Shown piece by piece: positions 23,785 through 33,231 of a stretch of DNA of 64,000 nucleotides. This stretch comes from Curtobacterium sp. VKM Ac-2865. Lineage in GTDB: Bacteria; Actinomycetota; Actinomycetes; Actinomycetales; Microbacteriaceae. Each line of letters opens with the position of its first letter. Position 1 is the first letter of the stretch. The stretch spans positions 124,001 through 188,000 of the forward strand of contig NZ_JADKRZ010000002.1 of NCBI RefSeq assembly GCF_015350905.1, given 5' to 3'. The notes beneath the pieces were generated by a model. That model saw only the letters and a list, made by a program, of their open reading frames with translations. It was not told the DNA's origin and did no database searches. The translations under genes and the position numbers were made by a program.

Positions 23785-24333
23785 CTAGAGCAGGGCGCCG
23801 ACGGACGCGAGCCCGGCACGCATGAGGGCACCGCGGCCGCCCTCCATCTCCTCGGAGACCGCGATCGAGGCGGCCTCCATCGGGCTCATCCACGTCAGCT
23901 CGAGGGCGTCCTGCCGCGGCTCGCACGTCCCCGTGACGGGCACCACGTACGCCAGGGAGATCGCGTGCTGACGCTCGTCCGTGTAGACCGAGGCGCCGGG
24001 GAGCGGGAAGTACTCCGCCACGGTGAACGGCGCCGGGTTCGAGGGCAGCTGCGGGAACGCCATCGGCCCGAGGTCCTTCTCCAAGTGCCGGAACAGCGCC
24101 GTACGGATCGACTCCCCGAACATGACGCGACCCGACACGAGCGTGCGCGCGATCGACCCGCTCGGGGCCACGCGGAGCAGCACGCCGACCTCGGTCACGA
24201 CGCCGAGTCCGTCGGTGCGCACGGGGATGGCTTCGACGTAGCAGATCGGCAGACGACGGCGGACCATCGCGAGCTCCTCGTCGGACAGCCAGCCGGAGTC
24301 GGGGTCGGGATCGGGGGTGCGCGTCGAGGCCAT
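23785..24333 (-). CDS. DUF4916 protein, Nudix-like fold
   Basis: 182 aa. The family motif SGWLSDEELA is followed by RRRLPICYVEAIPVR, typical of actinobacterial DUF4916, which is related to Nudix hydrolases. The Nudix box is degenerate: SGRVMFGESIRTALFRHLEK retains Gly and Glu but lacks the REUxEE core, so pyrophosphohydrolase activity is doubtful. TAGACA lies 6 nt upstream of the ATG. It is convergent with CsbD and divergent from the esterase. Confidence 0.82.
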   Translation of the reverse strand: MASTRTPDPDPDSGWLSDEELAMVRRRLPICYVEAIPVRTDGLGVVTEVGVLLRVAPSGSIARTLVSGRVMFGESIRTALFRHLEKDLGPMAFPQLPSNPAPFTVAEYFPLPGASVYTDERQHAISLAYVVPVTGTCEPRQDALELTWMSPMEAASIAVSEEMEGGRGALMRAGLASVGALL

Positions 24334-24423
24334 GCTCCGTGTCTACCAGGCGGCGGGGCGAAGCAGGTGGAAGGGCGCGAGGTCGTGGAGGGATGCGCAG
24401 TGCGCGTCGCTACTGTCGGCTGC

Positions 24424-25041
24424 ATGATCGACGCGGACCTCGTCCAGTGGACCCGACCGACCGGTGACCGCGCCGGTACACCCCTGCTCGTCGCGCTGCA
24501 CGGCGTCGGCTCCGACGAGCACGACCTGCTCGCGCTCGCGCCGGCCCTGCCGCCCGCGTGGACGGTCGCCTCGCTCCGTGCCCCGCTGCCGTGGGGCGGT
24601 GGCCACAGCTGGTACCCGCTCGGCACGCCGGGCTCACCCGAGCTCGAGCCCGTCGACGCGGCGGTCGAGGAGGTCCTGGCATGGGTCGACGGCGTCGCGG
24701 CCGACCACCCGCGCATCGGCCTGCTCGGGTTCTCGCAGGGCGGGTCGATGGCGCTGCAGCTCGTGCGCGCCCGACCTGGCGGCTTCGCCTTCGCGGTGTC
24801 GCTGTCGGGCTTCGTCGTGCCGGGCGTCACCGACTCGCGGGACGAGGCGGTCGCGGCGGTCCGGCCCCGCGTCTTCCTCGGCCACGGTGACCTCGACCCG
24901 GTGATCCCCGGAGACGCCACGGCGCGCACCGCGGTGTGGGCAGCGGAGCACACCGACGTGACCGTCCGTGCCTACGAGGGACTGCCGCACGCGGTGTCGG
25001 CCGCGGAGCTGGCCGACGTGGCGGCCTTCATCGGCGAGTGA
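24424..25041 (+). CDS. Phospholipase/carboxylesterase, alpha/beta hydrolase
   Basis: 205 aa, single-domain serine hydrolase of the carboxylesterase (Abhydrolase_2) family. The nucleophile lies in GFSQGG (about residue 102), the acid in GHGDLDPVIP and the His in GLPHAVS. The oxyanion region ALHGVGSDE is intact. No signal peptide is seen, so it should act in the cytoplasm on short acyl esters. TACTGT ends 7 nt before the ATG (leaderless type). A perfect palindromic terminator follows. Confidence 0.92.
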   Translation: MIDADLVQWTRPTGDRAGTPLLVALHGVGSDEHDLLALAPALPPAWTVASLRAPLPWGGGHSWYPLGTPGSPELEPVDAAVEEVLAWVDGVAADHPRIGLLGFSQGGSMALQLVRARPGGFAFAVSLSGFVVPGVTDSRDEAVAAVRPRVFLGHGDLDPVIPGDATARTAVWAAEHTDVTVRAYEGLPHAVSAAELADVAAFIGE

Positions 25042-25054
25042 CCGCAGGACGACG

Positions 25055-25086
25055 GGAGGCTCCCCACCAGCTGGTGGGGAGCCTCC
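25055..25086. terminator. Bidirectional terminator, perfect 32-bp palindrome
   Basis: GGAGGCTCCCCACCAG (25055-25070) is followed directly by its exact reverse complement. It separates the convergent esterase and PadR genes. Confidence 0.88.
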
Positions 25087-25105
25087 TGTCCGTGGGGTGG
25101 CCGGG

Positions 25106-25792
25106 TCAGTCGGCGAGGATCTGCAGGAGGTCCTTGCGGAGCTGGTCGACCTTGGCCGATGCGGCCTTGACCTGCTCGTCGGTCGCGCTCGTGCGGTACA
25201 TGTGCAGGACGCCCATGGTCTTGCGGAGCGCCTCGACGAACTCGCGCTGCGAGTCCGGCATGCCGGGCGTGGACTCCCACGCCGCGGCGATCTCGTCGGC
25301 CTTGGCCTCGGCCTCGGCCCGGCCGGCGTCGGTGAGCTCGAAGAGCGTCTTGCGGCCGTCGCCCGTCGAGACGACGAGGTCCTCGTCGACGAGCTGCTGG
25401 AGCGTCGGGTAGACCGAGCCGGGGCTCGGCTTCCAGGCGCCACCGGTGCGCTCGGCGATCGTCTTGATCACGGCGTAGCCGTTCTGGGGGCCCTCGGCCA
25501 GCAGGCCGAGGATGGCGAGGCGGACGTCGCCGCGACGGCGGCGTTCCCGGCCGAAGCCGGGACCGCCGAACCCGGGGCCGAAGCCCATGCCGGGCCCGAA
25601 GCCGCCGCGGCCGCCGAAGCCCATCGGGCCGGGGCCGAAGCCACCGCGCCCGCCGTGCTCGCCGCGGTCACGGCCGGGGAAGCCGACGCCGTGGTGTGCG
25701 CGCCCGCCGCCGAAGCGGGGGCCGCGCGGTCCGGAGCCACGCTGGTCGTGGCGGTGGTCGTGCATGTTTTCGTGGTCGTCCATGGGGTGCAT
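25106..25792 (-). CDS. PadR-family transcriptional regulator with a Gly/Phe-rich N-terminus
   Basis: 228 aa. The PadR winged helix covers about residues 85-165 (VRLAILGLLAEGPQNGYAVI, then KPSPGSVYPTLQQLVDE and FELTDAGRAEA), followed by a C-terminal dimerisation helix. The first 80 residues are an unusual Gly/Phe/Arg/His-rich disordered tract. GAGAGGAG lies 5 nt before the ATG. PadR proteins usually repress their own and neighbouring genes in response to small phenolics or antibiotics. Here a palindrome within its own promoter (25873-25892) points to autorepression. Confidence 0.92.
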   Translation of the reverse strand: MHPMDDHENMHDHRHDQRGSGPRGPRFGGGRAHHGVGFPGRDRGEHGGRGGFGPGPMGFGGRGGFGPGMGFGPGFGGPGFGRERRRRGDVRLAILGLLAEGPQNGYAVIKTIAERTGGAWKPSPGSVYPTLQQLVDEDLVVSTGDGRKTLFELTDAGRAEAEAKADEIAAAWESTPGMPDSQREFVEALRKTMGVLHMYRTSATDEQVKAASAKVDQLRKDLLQILAD

Positions 25793-25871
25793 GGTGACTC
25801 CTCTCGAGGGTCGTGGTGGAAGTGGGCTCGCGATCTGTTCCGGACTGTTCCGACACTGTCGCGATGCAGTA

Positions 25872-25901
25872 ACGATAGATCGGTAACTATCGCTGTGTCA
25901 A
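25872..25901 (-). promoter_or_regulatory. PadR gene promoter with embedded operator
   Basis: On the minus strand TTGACA (25896-25901), an 18-nt spacer and TATCGT (25872-25877) form a near-consensus promoter. The inverted repeat CGATAG-N8-CTATCG (25873-25892) covers the spacer and the -10 box, the classic placement for a self-repressing PadR. It also lies about 60 bp before the divergent lhr gene. Confidence 0.75.
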
Positions 25902-25954
25902 GGGGCGCTATTGGCTGGGTCCCTGTCGGTGGTGGCGGGCAGGATGGACGGACC

Positions 25955-28900
25955 ATGACGGACGTCCTCGAGCGCTTCTCCCCCGCCACCGCCGCGTGGT
26001 TCCGTGGTGCGTTCAACGCCCCGACCGCCGCACAGTCCGGTGCGTGGGACGCCATCTCGACCGGACGGCACGCGCTGGTCGTGGCCCCGACCGGATCCGG
26101 CAAGACGCTCGCCTCGTTCCTGTGGTCGATCGACCGGCTGATCGGCTCCACGGACCACCCCGAACCGAAGCAGCGCACGCGGGTGCTGTACATCTCGCCG
26201 CTGAAGGCCCTCGGCGTCGACGTGGAGCGGAACCTGCGCAGCCCCCTCGTCGGGATCACGCAGACGGCTCGGCGACTCGGGCTCGAACCACCGGACGTCA
26301 CGGTCGGCGTCCGGAGCGGTGACACCCCGTCGTCCGACCGGCAGAAGCTGCTGCGGCTGCCCCCGGACATCCTCATCACCACGCCCGAGTCGCTCTACCT
26401 GATGCTGACGTCGAAGGCGCGGGAGACCCTGCTGAACGTCGACACCGTCATCGTCGACGAGGTCCACGCCGTCGCGTCCTCCAAGCGCGGGGCACACCTG
26501 GCCGTCTCGCTCGAACGGCTCGACGACCTGCTCGACAAGCCCGTGCAGCGCATCGGCCTGTCCGCCACCGTGCGCCCGGCAGAAGAGGTCGCCCGGTTCC
26601 TCGGCGGTCGCGCCCCGGTCGAGATCATCGCCCCGCCGGCGCAGAAGACCTTCGACCTGCGCGTGGTCGTGCCGGTCGACGACATGTCCGAGCTCGGGTC
26701 GCCGCCCGTCGGGTCGGACTCCTCGGACGCGCCGTCGAACGGGTCGATCTGGCCCCACGTGGAAGAGCGCGTGGTCGACCTGATCGAGGACCACCGCTCG
26801 ACGATCGTGTTCGCGAACTCGCGGCGGTTGGCCGAGCGACTGACCGCCCGGCTGAACGAGATCCACGAGGAACGGGTGGTGGCCGCCGCGGGCGACGGCG
26901 TCCTGGTCCCCGCCGGGGCATCACCCGACGACGTCGGGCTGCCGGGCGGGCGCGGGCAGTCGCCCGAGCGCGCGTCCGCCCACGCTCCCGTGCCGCAGCA
27001 GACCCGGCCGCCAGCGGAGATGATCGGCTCGTCCGGGCAGACCGCCGGCGCCGTGCCCGTCCTCGCCCGGGCCCACCACGGGTCCGTGTCCAAGGACCAG
27101 CGCGCCATCATCGAGGACGACCTGAAGTCCGGACGGCTGCGCTGCGTCGTCGCGACGAGCTCGCTCGAGCTCGGCATCGACATGGGCGAGGTCGACCTGG
27201 TCGTGCAGGTCGAGGCCCCGCCGTCGGTCGCCAGCGGCCTGCAGCGCGTCGGCCGCGCCGGGCACCAGGTCGGGGAGATCTCCCGCGGGGTGCTCTTCCC
27301 GAAGCACCGCGCCGACCTCGTGCACAGCGCCGTCACCGTCGAGCGCATGGTGTCCGGGCAGATCGAGTCCATCTCGGTGCCCGCGAACCCCCTCGACGTC
27401 CTGGCCCAGCACACCGTCGCCGCCGGGGCCGTCGACACCCTCGACGTCGAGCACTGGTTCGAGCTCGTGCGCCGCAGCGCCCCGTTCAGCGGCCTGCCCC
27501 GCTCGGCGTTCGACGCCACGCTCGACCTGATCACCGGGCGGTACCCGAGCGACGAGTTCGCCGAGCTCCGCCCGCGCCTGGTCTGGGACCGCGTGCACGG
27601 CACGCTCACCGGGCGTCCCGGCGCCCAACGCCTGGCCGTGACGAGCGGTGGCACGATCCCCGACCGCGGCATGTTCGGCGTGTTCATGGTCGGCGAGAAG
27701 GCGTCCCGCGTCGGCGAGCTCGACGAGGAGATGGTCTACGAGTCCCGCGTGGGCGACGTCTTCGCGCTCGGTGCCACCAGCTGGCGCATCGAGGAGATCA
27801 CGCACGACCGCGTCATCGTCAGCCCGGCGTTCGGGCAGCCCGGCCGGGTGCCGTTCTGGAAGGGCGACGGCATCGGGCGTCCCGCCGAGCTCGGGCGCGC
27901 GACCGGGGCCTACATCAGGGAGGTCGAGTCCGCCTCCGACGCCGATGCCCGCGCCCGGGTGTCCGCCGGCGGGCTGGACGAGCGTGCCGTCACGAACCTG
28001 CTGACCTTCCTGCGCGAGCAGCGGGCCGCCACCGGTCACGTGCCGAACGACACCACGCTCGTCGTCGAACGCTTCCGCGACGAGCTCGGTGACTGGCGCC
28101 TGATCCTGCACTCCCCGTACGGCATGCAGGTCCATGCACCGTGGGCCCTCGCCGTGGCCGCCCGACTCCGCGAACGGCACGGCATCGACGGCGACGCGAT
28201 GGCCGCGGACGACGGCATCGTGGTGCGCATCCCCGAGACCGACGCCGAACCCCCCGGGGCCGACCTGTTCGTCTTCGAGCGCGACGACCTCGAGGCCGTG
28301 GTCACGGACGAGGTCGGCGGTTCGGCGCTGTTCGCCGCCCGGTTCCGCGAGTGCGCCGCCCGTGCACTGCTGCTCCCCCGGCGTGACCCGGGCCGACGCT
28401 CCCCGCTGTGGCAGCAGCGGCAGCGGGCGTCCCAGCTGCTCGAGGTCGCCCAGAAGTACCCGACCTTCCCGATCGTGCTCGAGACCGTGCGCGAGGTCCT
28501 GCAGGACGTCTACGACGTGCCGGCGCTGCTCGGCATCGCGGACGAGATCGCCCGGCGCGGCATCCGGCTCGTCGAGAGCGAGACCGCGACGCCGTCCCCC
28601 TTCGCCCGCTCGCTGCTGTTCGGGTACGTCGCCGCCTTCATGTACGAGGGCGACTCCCCGCTGGCCGAACGTCGGGCCGCGGCGCTCTCGCTCGACTCGA
28701 CGCTCCTCAGCGAGCTGCTCGGTCGCGCAGAGCTCCGTGAACTGCTCGACCCGGCCGTGATCGCGTCGACCGAACAGGACCTGCAGCGACTCTCCCCGGA
28801 CCGCCGCGCACGGGACACCGAGGGGCTGGTCGACGTCCTGCGCCTGGTCGGTGCGATCGACCTCGACGAAGCCGTCGACCGGAGCTGGCTCGCCACCGCG

Positions 28901-30706
28901 ACGGACGAGGAACGCCCGGCCGCGCGGGAGACCCTGCGCACCACGCTCGAGGCACTCGAACGTGACCGCCGCGTGCTGTCGTTCTCCCACGCCGGCGCCA
29001 CCCGGTGGGCCGTGATCGAGGACGCCGCCCGGCTCCGTGACGCCCTCGGGGTCCCGCTGCCGATCGGCGTCCCCACCGCCTTCATCGAGCCCGTCGCCGA
29101 CCCGCTCGGGGACCTGGTCGGCCGGTACGCCCGGTCGCACGGGCCGTTCGCCGCGCAGGACGCCGCCTCGCGCCTGGGGCTGGGCATCGCCGTCGTGCAG
29201 GACACCCTGCGCCGCCTGGTCGCCGACCGCCGGCTCGTCGAGGGCGAGTTCCGCCCGGACCGCCAGGGCGCCGAGTGGTGCGACGCCGAGGTGCTGCGAC
29301 GGATCCGCACGCGGTCGCTCGCGGCGCTGCGACACGAGGTCGAGCCGGTCTCCTCGGACACCCTTGCCCGGTTCCTGCCCGCGTGGCAGCACGTCCGGAC
29401 ACCGGGCACCCGCGGGGGGCTGCGCGGGATCGACGGCGTGCTCCAGGTCATCGACCAGCTCGCCGGTGTCGCCCTGCCCGCCAGCGCATGGGAGTCCCTC
29501 GTCCTGCCCGTCCGGGTGTCGGACTACGCGCCGAGCATGCTCGACGAGCTCACCGCCACCGGCGAGGTCCTGTGGTCCGGCGGCGGCACCCTGCCCGGCA
29601 ACGACGGTTGGGTCCGGCTGCACCTGGCCGACACCGCCCCGACGACGCTCGCCGAGCCCTCGGGCGACGAGACCACCGAGCTGCAGCGCGACGTGCTCGG
29701 CGCCCTGGCCGGTGGTGGCGCGTACTTCTTCCGGCAGCTCGGGCAGGCCGTCGGCAGCACCGACGACCAGGCCCTGACGACCGCGCTCTGGGACCTGGTC
29801 TGGGGCGGACAGATCACGAACGACACCTTCGCGCCGCTGCGGGCGATGCTCGGCGGACGCGCCAAGAGCACCACCGCACCGCGCACCCGGGCCTACCGCG
29901 GCCGTCGTCGCCCGACGCTGCCGACGCAGTCCGGGCCGCCGAGCGTGGGCGGCCGCTGGTCCCTGCTGCCGCTCGCCGAGGCCGACGCCACCGTCCGGGC
30001 AGCGGCCACGGCCGAGCAGCTGCTCGAGCGGTACGGCGTGGTCACCCGTGGGGCCGTGCAGGTCGAGGGCGTCCGTGGCGGGTTCGCCGGCGTGTACCGG
30101 GTCCTCGCACGGTTCGAGGAGTCGGGTCGGGCTCGCCGCGGGTACTTCATCGAGGGGCTCGGGGCGGCGCAGTTCGCGACCAGCCCCACGATCGACCGTC
30201 TGCGCACCTACGCCAGGGACCTCGACGAGGACGAGCGCGCGAACCCTGACCGGGTGCGCGAGGTCATCACCCTGGCGGCGACGGACCCGGCCAACCCGTA
30301 CGGCGCGTCGTTGCCGTGGCCGACGGACGGGGAGACGGCGGACCCCGACGGTGCCGAGCCGGCCGCCGCTGTCGCCGTCGCTGTTCCTCGTGCTTCCGCT
30401 GAACCGGTCCCGAGGACCGCCCGCGGGCACCGACCCGGGCGGAAGGCCGGCGCCCTCGTGGTGCTCGTCGACGGTGAGCTCGGCGTGTACGTCGAGCGCG
30501 GCGGCAAGTCGGTGCTGACGTTCACCGACGACCCCGCCGACCTCACCGCGGCCGCGACCTCGATCGCCACGACCGTCCGGAGCGGGCTCGGCAAGCTCTC
30601 GGTCGAACGGGTGAACGGCGTCTTCGTGCTGGAGTCCCCGCTCGGCGACGCCCTGCGCGCTGCCGGCTTCACCGCGACACCGCAGGGGGTGCGGCTCCGT
30701 GCCTGA
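25955..30706 (+). CDS. lhr: Lhr-type ATP-dependent DNA helicase
   Basis: 1583 aa, the full-length bacterial Lhr. The helicase core has Walker A APTGSGKT (about residue 45), DEVH (VDEVHAVASS, about 168), SAT and QRVGRAGHQ (about 433). A winged-helix domain and the large Lhr C-terminal region follow. Lhr is a 3' to 5' translocase linked to repair of mitomycin C and oxidative damage in mycobacteria. A Pro/Ser/Ala-rich insertion of about 50 residues lies after FANSRRLAERL. The stop overlaps nei2 by 8 nt, forming a repair operon. Confidence 0.95.
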   Translation: MTDVLERFSPATAAWFRGAFNAPTAAQSGAWDAISTGRHALVVAPTGSGKTLASFLWSIDRLIGSTDHPEPKQRTRVLYISPLKALGVDVERNLRSPLVGITQTARRLGLEPPDVTVGVRSGDTPSSDRQKLLRLPPDILITTPESLYLMLTSKARETLLNVDTVIVDEVHAVASSKRGAHLAVSLERLDDLLDKPVQRIGLSATVRPAEEVARFLGGRAPVEIIAPPAQKTFDLRVVVPVDDMSELGSPPVGSDSSDAPSNGSIWPHVEERVVDLIEDHRSTIVFANSRRLAERLTARLNEIHEERVVAAAGDGVLVPAGASPDDVGLPGGRGQSPERASAHAPVPQQTRPPAEMIGSSGQTAGAVPVLARAHHGSVSKDQRAIIEDDLKSGRLRCVVATSSLELGIDMGEVDLVVQVEAPPSVASGLQRVGRAGHQVGEISRGVLFPKHRADLVHSAVTVERMVSGQIESISVPANPLDVLAQHTVAAGAVDTLDVEHWFELVRRSAPFSGLPRSAFDATLDLITGRYPSDEFAELRPRLVWDRVHGTLTGRPGAQRLAVTSGGTIPDRGMFGVFMVGEKASRVGELDEEMVYESRVGDVFALGATSWRIEEITHDRVIVSPAFGQPGRVPFWKGDGIGRPAELGRATGAYIREVESASDADARARVSAGGLDERAVTNLLTFLREQRAATGHVPNDTTLVVERFRDELGDWRLILHSPYGMQVHAPWALAVAARLRERHGIDGDAMAADDGIVVRIPETDAEPPGADLFVFERDDLEAVVTDEVGGSALFAARFRECAARALLLPRRDPGRRSPLWQQRQRASQLLEVAQKYPTFPIVLETVREVLQDVYDVPALLGIADEIARRGIRLVESETATPSPFARSLLFGYVAAFMYEGDSPLAERRAAALSLDSTLLSELLGRAELRELLDPAVIASTEQDLQRLSPDRRARDTEGLVDVLRLVGAIDLDEAVDRSWLATATDEERPAARETLRTTLEALERDRRVLSFSHAGATRWAVIEDAARLRDALGVPLPIGVPTAFIEPVADPLGDLVGRYARSHGPFAAQDAASRLGLGIAVVQDTLRRLVADRRLVEGEFRPDRQGAEWCDAEVLRRIRTRSLAALRHEVEPVSSDTLARFLPAWQHVRTPGTRGGLRGIDGVLQVIDQLAGVALPASAWESLVLPVRVSDYAPSMLDELTATGEVLWSGGGTLPGNDGWVRLHLADTAPTTLAEPSGDETTELQRDVLGALAGGGAYFFRQLGQAVGSTDDQALTTALWDLVWGGQITNDTFAPLRAMLGGRAKSTTAPRTRAYRGRRRPTLPTQSGPPSVGGRWSLLPLAEADATVRAAATAEQLLERYGVVTRGAVQVEGVRGGFAGVYRVLARFEESGRARRGYFIEGLGAAQFATSPTIDRLRTYARDLDEDERANPDRVREVITLAATDPANPYGASLPWPTDGETADPDGAEPAAAVAVAVPRASAEPVPRTARGHRPGRKAGALVVLVDGELGVYVERGGKSVLTFTDDPADLTAAATSIATTVRSGLGKLSVERVNGVFVLESPLGDALRAAGFTATPQGVRLRA

Positions 30707-31478
30707 GGGCGACACCGTCTTCCGCGCCGCGCACCGCCTGCACACGGCGCTGGCCGGCAAGGTCCTGACCCGCAGCGACTTCCGCGTCCCCGCGTTCGCC
30801 ACGCTCGACCTGGTCGGTCGCACCGTGGACGAGGTCGTGCCGCGGGGCAAGCACATCCTGCACCGGATCGGCGACTTGACCGTGCACTCCCACCTGAAGA
30901 TGGAGGGCCGCTGGGACGTCTACGCGCCGGGCGACCGGTGGCGTCGTCCGGCGCACCAGGCCCGGGCCGTGCTCGACGCCGAGGACGTCTCGACCGTCGG
31001 CTTCACCCTCGGGGTGCTCGAGGTCGTCGCCCGCGACCAGGAGTCCGAGATCGTCGGGTACCTCGGACCGGACCTGCTCGGCCCCGACTGGGACCCCGCC
31101 GTCGCCGAGGCGAACCTGGTCGCCGACCCCGCGCGGCCCATCGGTCTCGCGCTGCTGGACCAGCGGGTGCTCGCCGGCCTCGGCAACGTCTACCGGAACG
31201 AGCTCTGCTTCCTCCGGGGCGTCCTGCCGACCCGGCCGGCCGGCGAGGTCGAGGACCCCACGCGGATGATCGCCCTGGCGCACCGGCTCATCCTGACGAA
31301 CCGCGACCGCAGCGCCCGCGTGACGACGGGCGTCGACCGGCCCGGTCGCCGCTTCTGGGTCTACGGCCGCGACCGCAAGCCCTGCCTGCGCTGCCGGACG
31401 CCCGTCCGTCGTGGTGAGCTCGGCGAGTCCGACCTGACGCTCCGCGACACCTACTGGTGTCCTCGCTGCCAGTCCTGA
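30699..31478 (+). CDS. nei2: Endonuclease VIII-like DNA glycosylase/AP lyase (Fpg/Nei family)
   Basis: 259 aa. After Met removal the protein begins PEGDT, with Pro as the Schiff-base nucleophile and Glu as the partner, the Nei type. The helix-two-turn-helix (LLDQRVLAGLGNVYRNE) and the C-terminal zinc finger (CLRCRTP, then WCPRCQS) are present. It removes oxidised pyrimidines. The GTG start lies inside the end of lhr (8-nt overlap), so the two are translationally linked; the lhr-nei pairing is common in Actinobacteria. Confidence 0.93.
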   Translation: MPEGDTVFRAAHRLHTALAGKVLTRSDFRVPAFATLDLVGRTVDEVVPRGKHILHRIGDLTVHSHLKMEGRWDVYAPGDRWRRPAHQARAVLDAEDVSTVGFTLGVLEVVARDQESEIVGYLGPDLLGPDWDPAVAEANLVADPARPIGLALLDQRVLAGLGNVYRNELCFLRGVLPTRPAGEVEDPTRMIALAHRLILTNRDRSARVTTGVDRPGRRFWVYGRDRKPCLRCRTPVRRGELGESDLTLRDTYWCPRCQS

Positions 31479-31512
31479 TGGTCCTGACGGTCCTGCCCGG
31501 TACGAGTCGGGG

Positions 31513-32550
31513 TCAGACCGCTGCGGGTCGTTCCTCGACGGGACGACGACGCAGGCCCGCGCGCAGGACAGCCGGGGGCTCGTACTGCTGGTCGAGCCGC
31601 GTGACGTCGGTGCCCGGCGGGACGATGGCGTCGATGCGGTTCAGCACCTCGTCGGAGAGCACCACGTCGGCACCGGCGAGCAGGTCCTCGAGCTGCTCCA
31701 TCGACCGCGGACCGATCAGGGCGCTCGTGACTCCGGGGTGGGCGATCGCGAACGCCAGGGCCAGGTGGGTCATCCGGATGCCGGTCTCCTCCGACAGCGC
31801 CACGACCTGCTCGACGGCGTCGATGCGCCGCTCGTCCTGGTTGTGGCGGAACATCCCGACGCGCGCCAGGTCGCTGTCCTGCCCCCGACGGAACCGCCCG
31901 GTCAGCATGCCGCCGGCGAGCGGGCTCCACACGAGCGTGCCCATGCCGTGGCGCTGGGCGACCGGCAGGACCTCGCGCTCGATGCCCCGGTTGAGGATCG
32001 AGTAGGTCGGCTGCTCCGTGCGGAAGCGCTCGAGGCCGCGGCGCTGGGACGTCCACTGCGCCTCGACCTGCATCGACGCGGGGAAGTCCGACGTGCCGAT
32101 CATCCGGACCTTGCCGCTCCGGACCAGGTCGGTGAGCGCGGACAGCGTCTCCTCGAGGTCGACTGTGTCGTCCGGACGGTGCGCCTGGTACAGGTCGATG
32201 TGGTCCGTCTGCAGGCGTCGCAGGGAGTCCTCCACCGCGCGCATGATCCAGCGGCGCGAGTTGCCCTGCCGGTTCGGGTCGTCGCCCATCGGACCGTGGA
32301 ACTTCGTGGCGAGGACGACGTCGTCGCGCCGGCCCTTGAGCGCCTTGCCGAGCAGCTCCTCCGACCCGCCCTGCGAGTAGCGGTCGGCGGTGTCGATGAG
32401 GTTGATGCCGGCGTCGAGCGCGCGGTGCACGATGCGGATCGAGTCCTGTTCGTCGCCGTTGCCGATGCGGCCGTCGGTGCCGAGCATCATGGCGCCGAGG
32501 GCGAAGGGACTGACCTGGACACCGGTCCGGCCGAGGGTGCGGTACTGCAT
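31513..32550 (-). CDS. Aldo/keto reductase
   Basis: 345 aa, NADPH-dependent (beta/alpha)8-barrel. Motifs seen: LGRTGVQVSPFALGAMMLG, the Asp-Tyr region DTADRYSQGGSE, the Lys in ATKFHG, the His in YQAHRPDD, and LIGPRSMEQLED of the cofactor site. The substrate is unknown. AGGAGG precedes the ATG by 5-6 nt. It is divergent from a TetR regulator and the shared 135-bp space holds palindromes, so TetR control is likely. Confidence 0.93.
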   Translation of the reverse strand: MQYRTLGRTGVQVSPFALGAMMLGTDGRIGNGDEQDSIRIVHRALDAGINLIDTADRYSQGGSEELLGKALKGRRDDVVLATKFHGPMGDDPNRQGNSRRWIMRAVEDSLRRLQTDHIDLYQAHRPDDTVDLEETLSALTDLVRSGKVRMIGTSDFPASMQVEAQWTSQRRGLERFRTEQPTYSILNRGIEREVLPVAQRHGMGTLVWSPLAGGMLTGRFRRGQDSDLARVGMFRHNQDERRIDAVEQVVALSEETGIRMTHLALAFAIAHPGVTSALIGPRSMEQLEDLLAGADVVLSDEVLNRIDAIVPPGTDVTRLDQQYEPPAVLRAGLRRRPVEERPAAV

Positions 32551-32605
32551 GGGTTCCTCCTGTCGATGGCGTCCCGAGTCCTGGTGCCGTATCGTGGGCA
32601 GAACT

Positions 32606-32643
32606 GGAACGTCCTTCCGGAACTATACGGAACGCTGTTCCGT
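32606..32643. promoter_or_regulatory. Candidate TetR operator between the reductase and its regulator
   Basis: ACGGAAC-GCT-GTTCCGT (32627-32643) is a perfect 17-bp palindrome. A second related repeat, GGAA-CGTCC-TTCC (32606-32618), lies just upstream. Both sit in the divergent promoter region, about 40 bp from the TetR start. Confidence 0.65.
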
Positions 32644-32685
32644 TTACGCAAGACCCCATCGCCCGACCCGTTGACCAGGAGCCCC

Positions 32686-33231
32686 ATGCGCGCCGACGCC
32701 CTCCGCAACCTCGACGCTCTGACGGACGCCGCGAAGGCCGTGTTCGCCAGCGACGGCGTCGACGCCCCCGCGAAGGTGATCGCCGACCGTGCGGGCGTCG
32801 GTGTCGGCACGCTCTACCGACACTTCCCGCAGCGCTCCGACCTGGTGGTGGCGGTCTTCCGGAACGCGGTCGAGGCCTGCGCCGACGCCGCCGAGGACCT
32901 GGCCGCTGCCCACGCCCCCGACGAGGCACTCGCGCTGTGGCTGCAGCGCTTCACCGAGTTCGTCGCGACGAAGCGCGGGCTCGCCGCCGCACTGCACTCG
33001 GGCGACCCGGCGTTCGAGGCGCTGCCCGCCTACTTCATCGGTCGGCTGGGCGACGCGCTGACCCGGCTGCTCGACGCCGCCGCAGCTGCCGGCACGATCA
33101 GTGCTGACGTCGACGCACCCCAGCTGCTGCGCGCGGTGGGGGACCTGTGCCACGGCTCGCCCAGCCCGGAACACAGCCAGCGCATGGTCGCCCTGCTCGT
33201 GGACGGCCTGCGTTACCGCGCCACCGTCTGA
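32686..33231 (+). CDS. TetR/AcrR-family transcriptional regulator
   Basis: 181 aa. The N-terminal helix-turn-helix is typical (NLDALTDAAKAVFASDG, VIADRAGVGVGTLYRHFPQRSDL). The C-terminal ligand domain is Ala/Leu-rich. CAGGAG lies 4 nt before the ATG. It probably represses itself and the divergent aldo/keto reductase through the palindromes between them; the inducer is unknown. Its 3' end overlaps the convergent lysG gene by 19 nt. Confidence 0.93.
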   Translation: MRADALRNLDALTDAAKAVFASDGVDAPAKVIADRAGVGVGTLYRHFPQRSDLVVAVFRNAVEACADAAEDLAAAHAPDEALALWLQRFTEFVATKRGLAAALHSGDPAFEALPAYFIGRLGDALTRLLDAAAAAGTISADVDAPQLLRAVGDLCHGSPSPEHSQRMVALLVDGLRYRATV

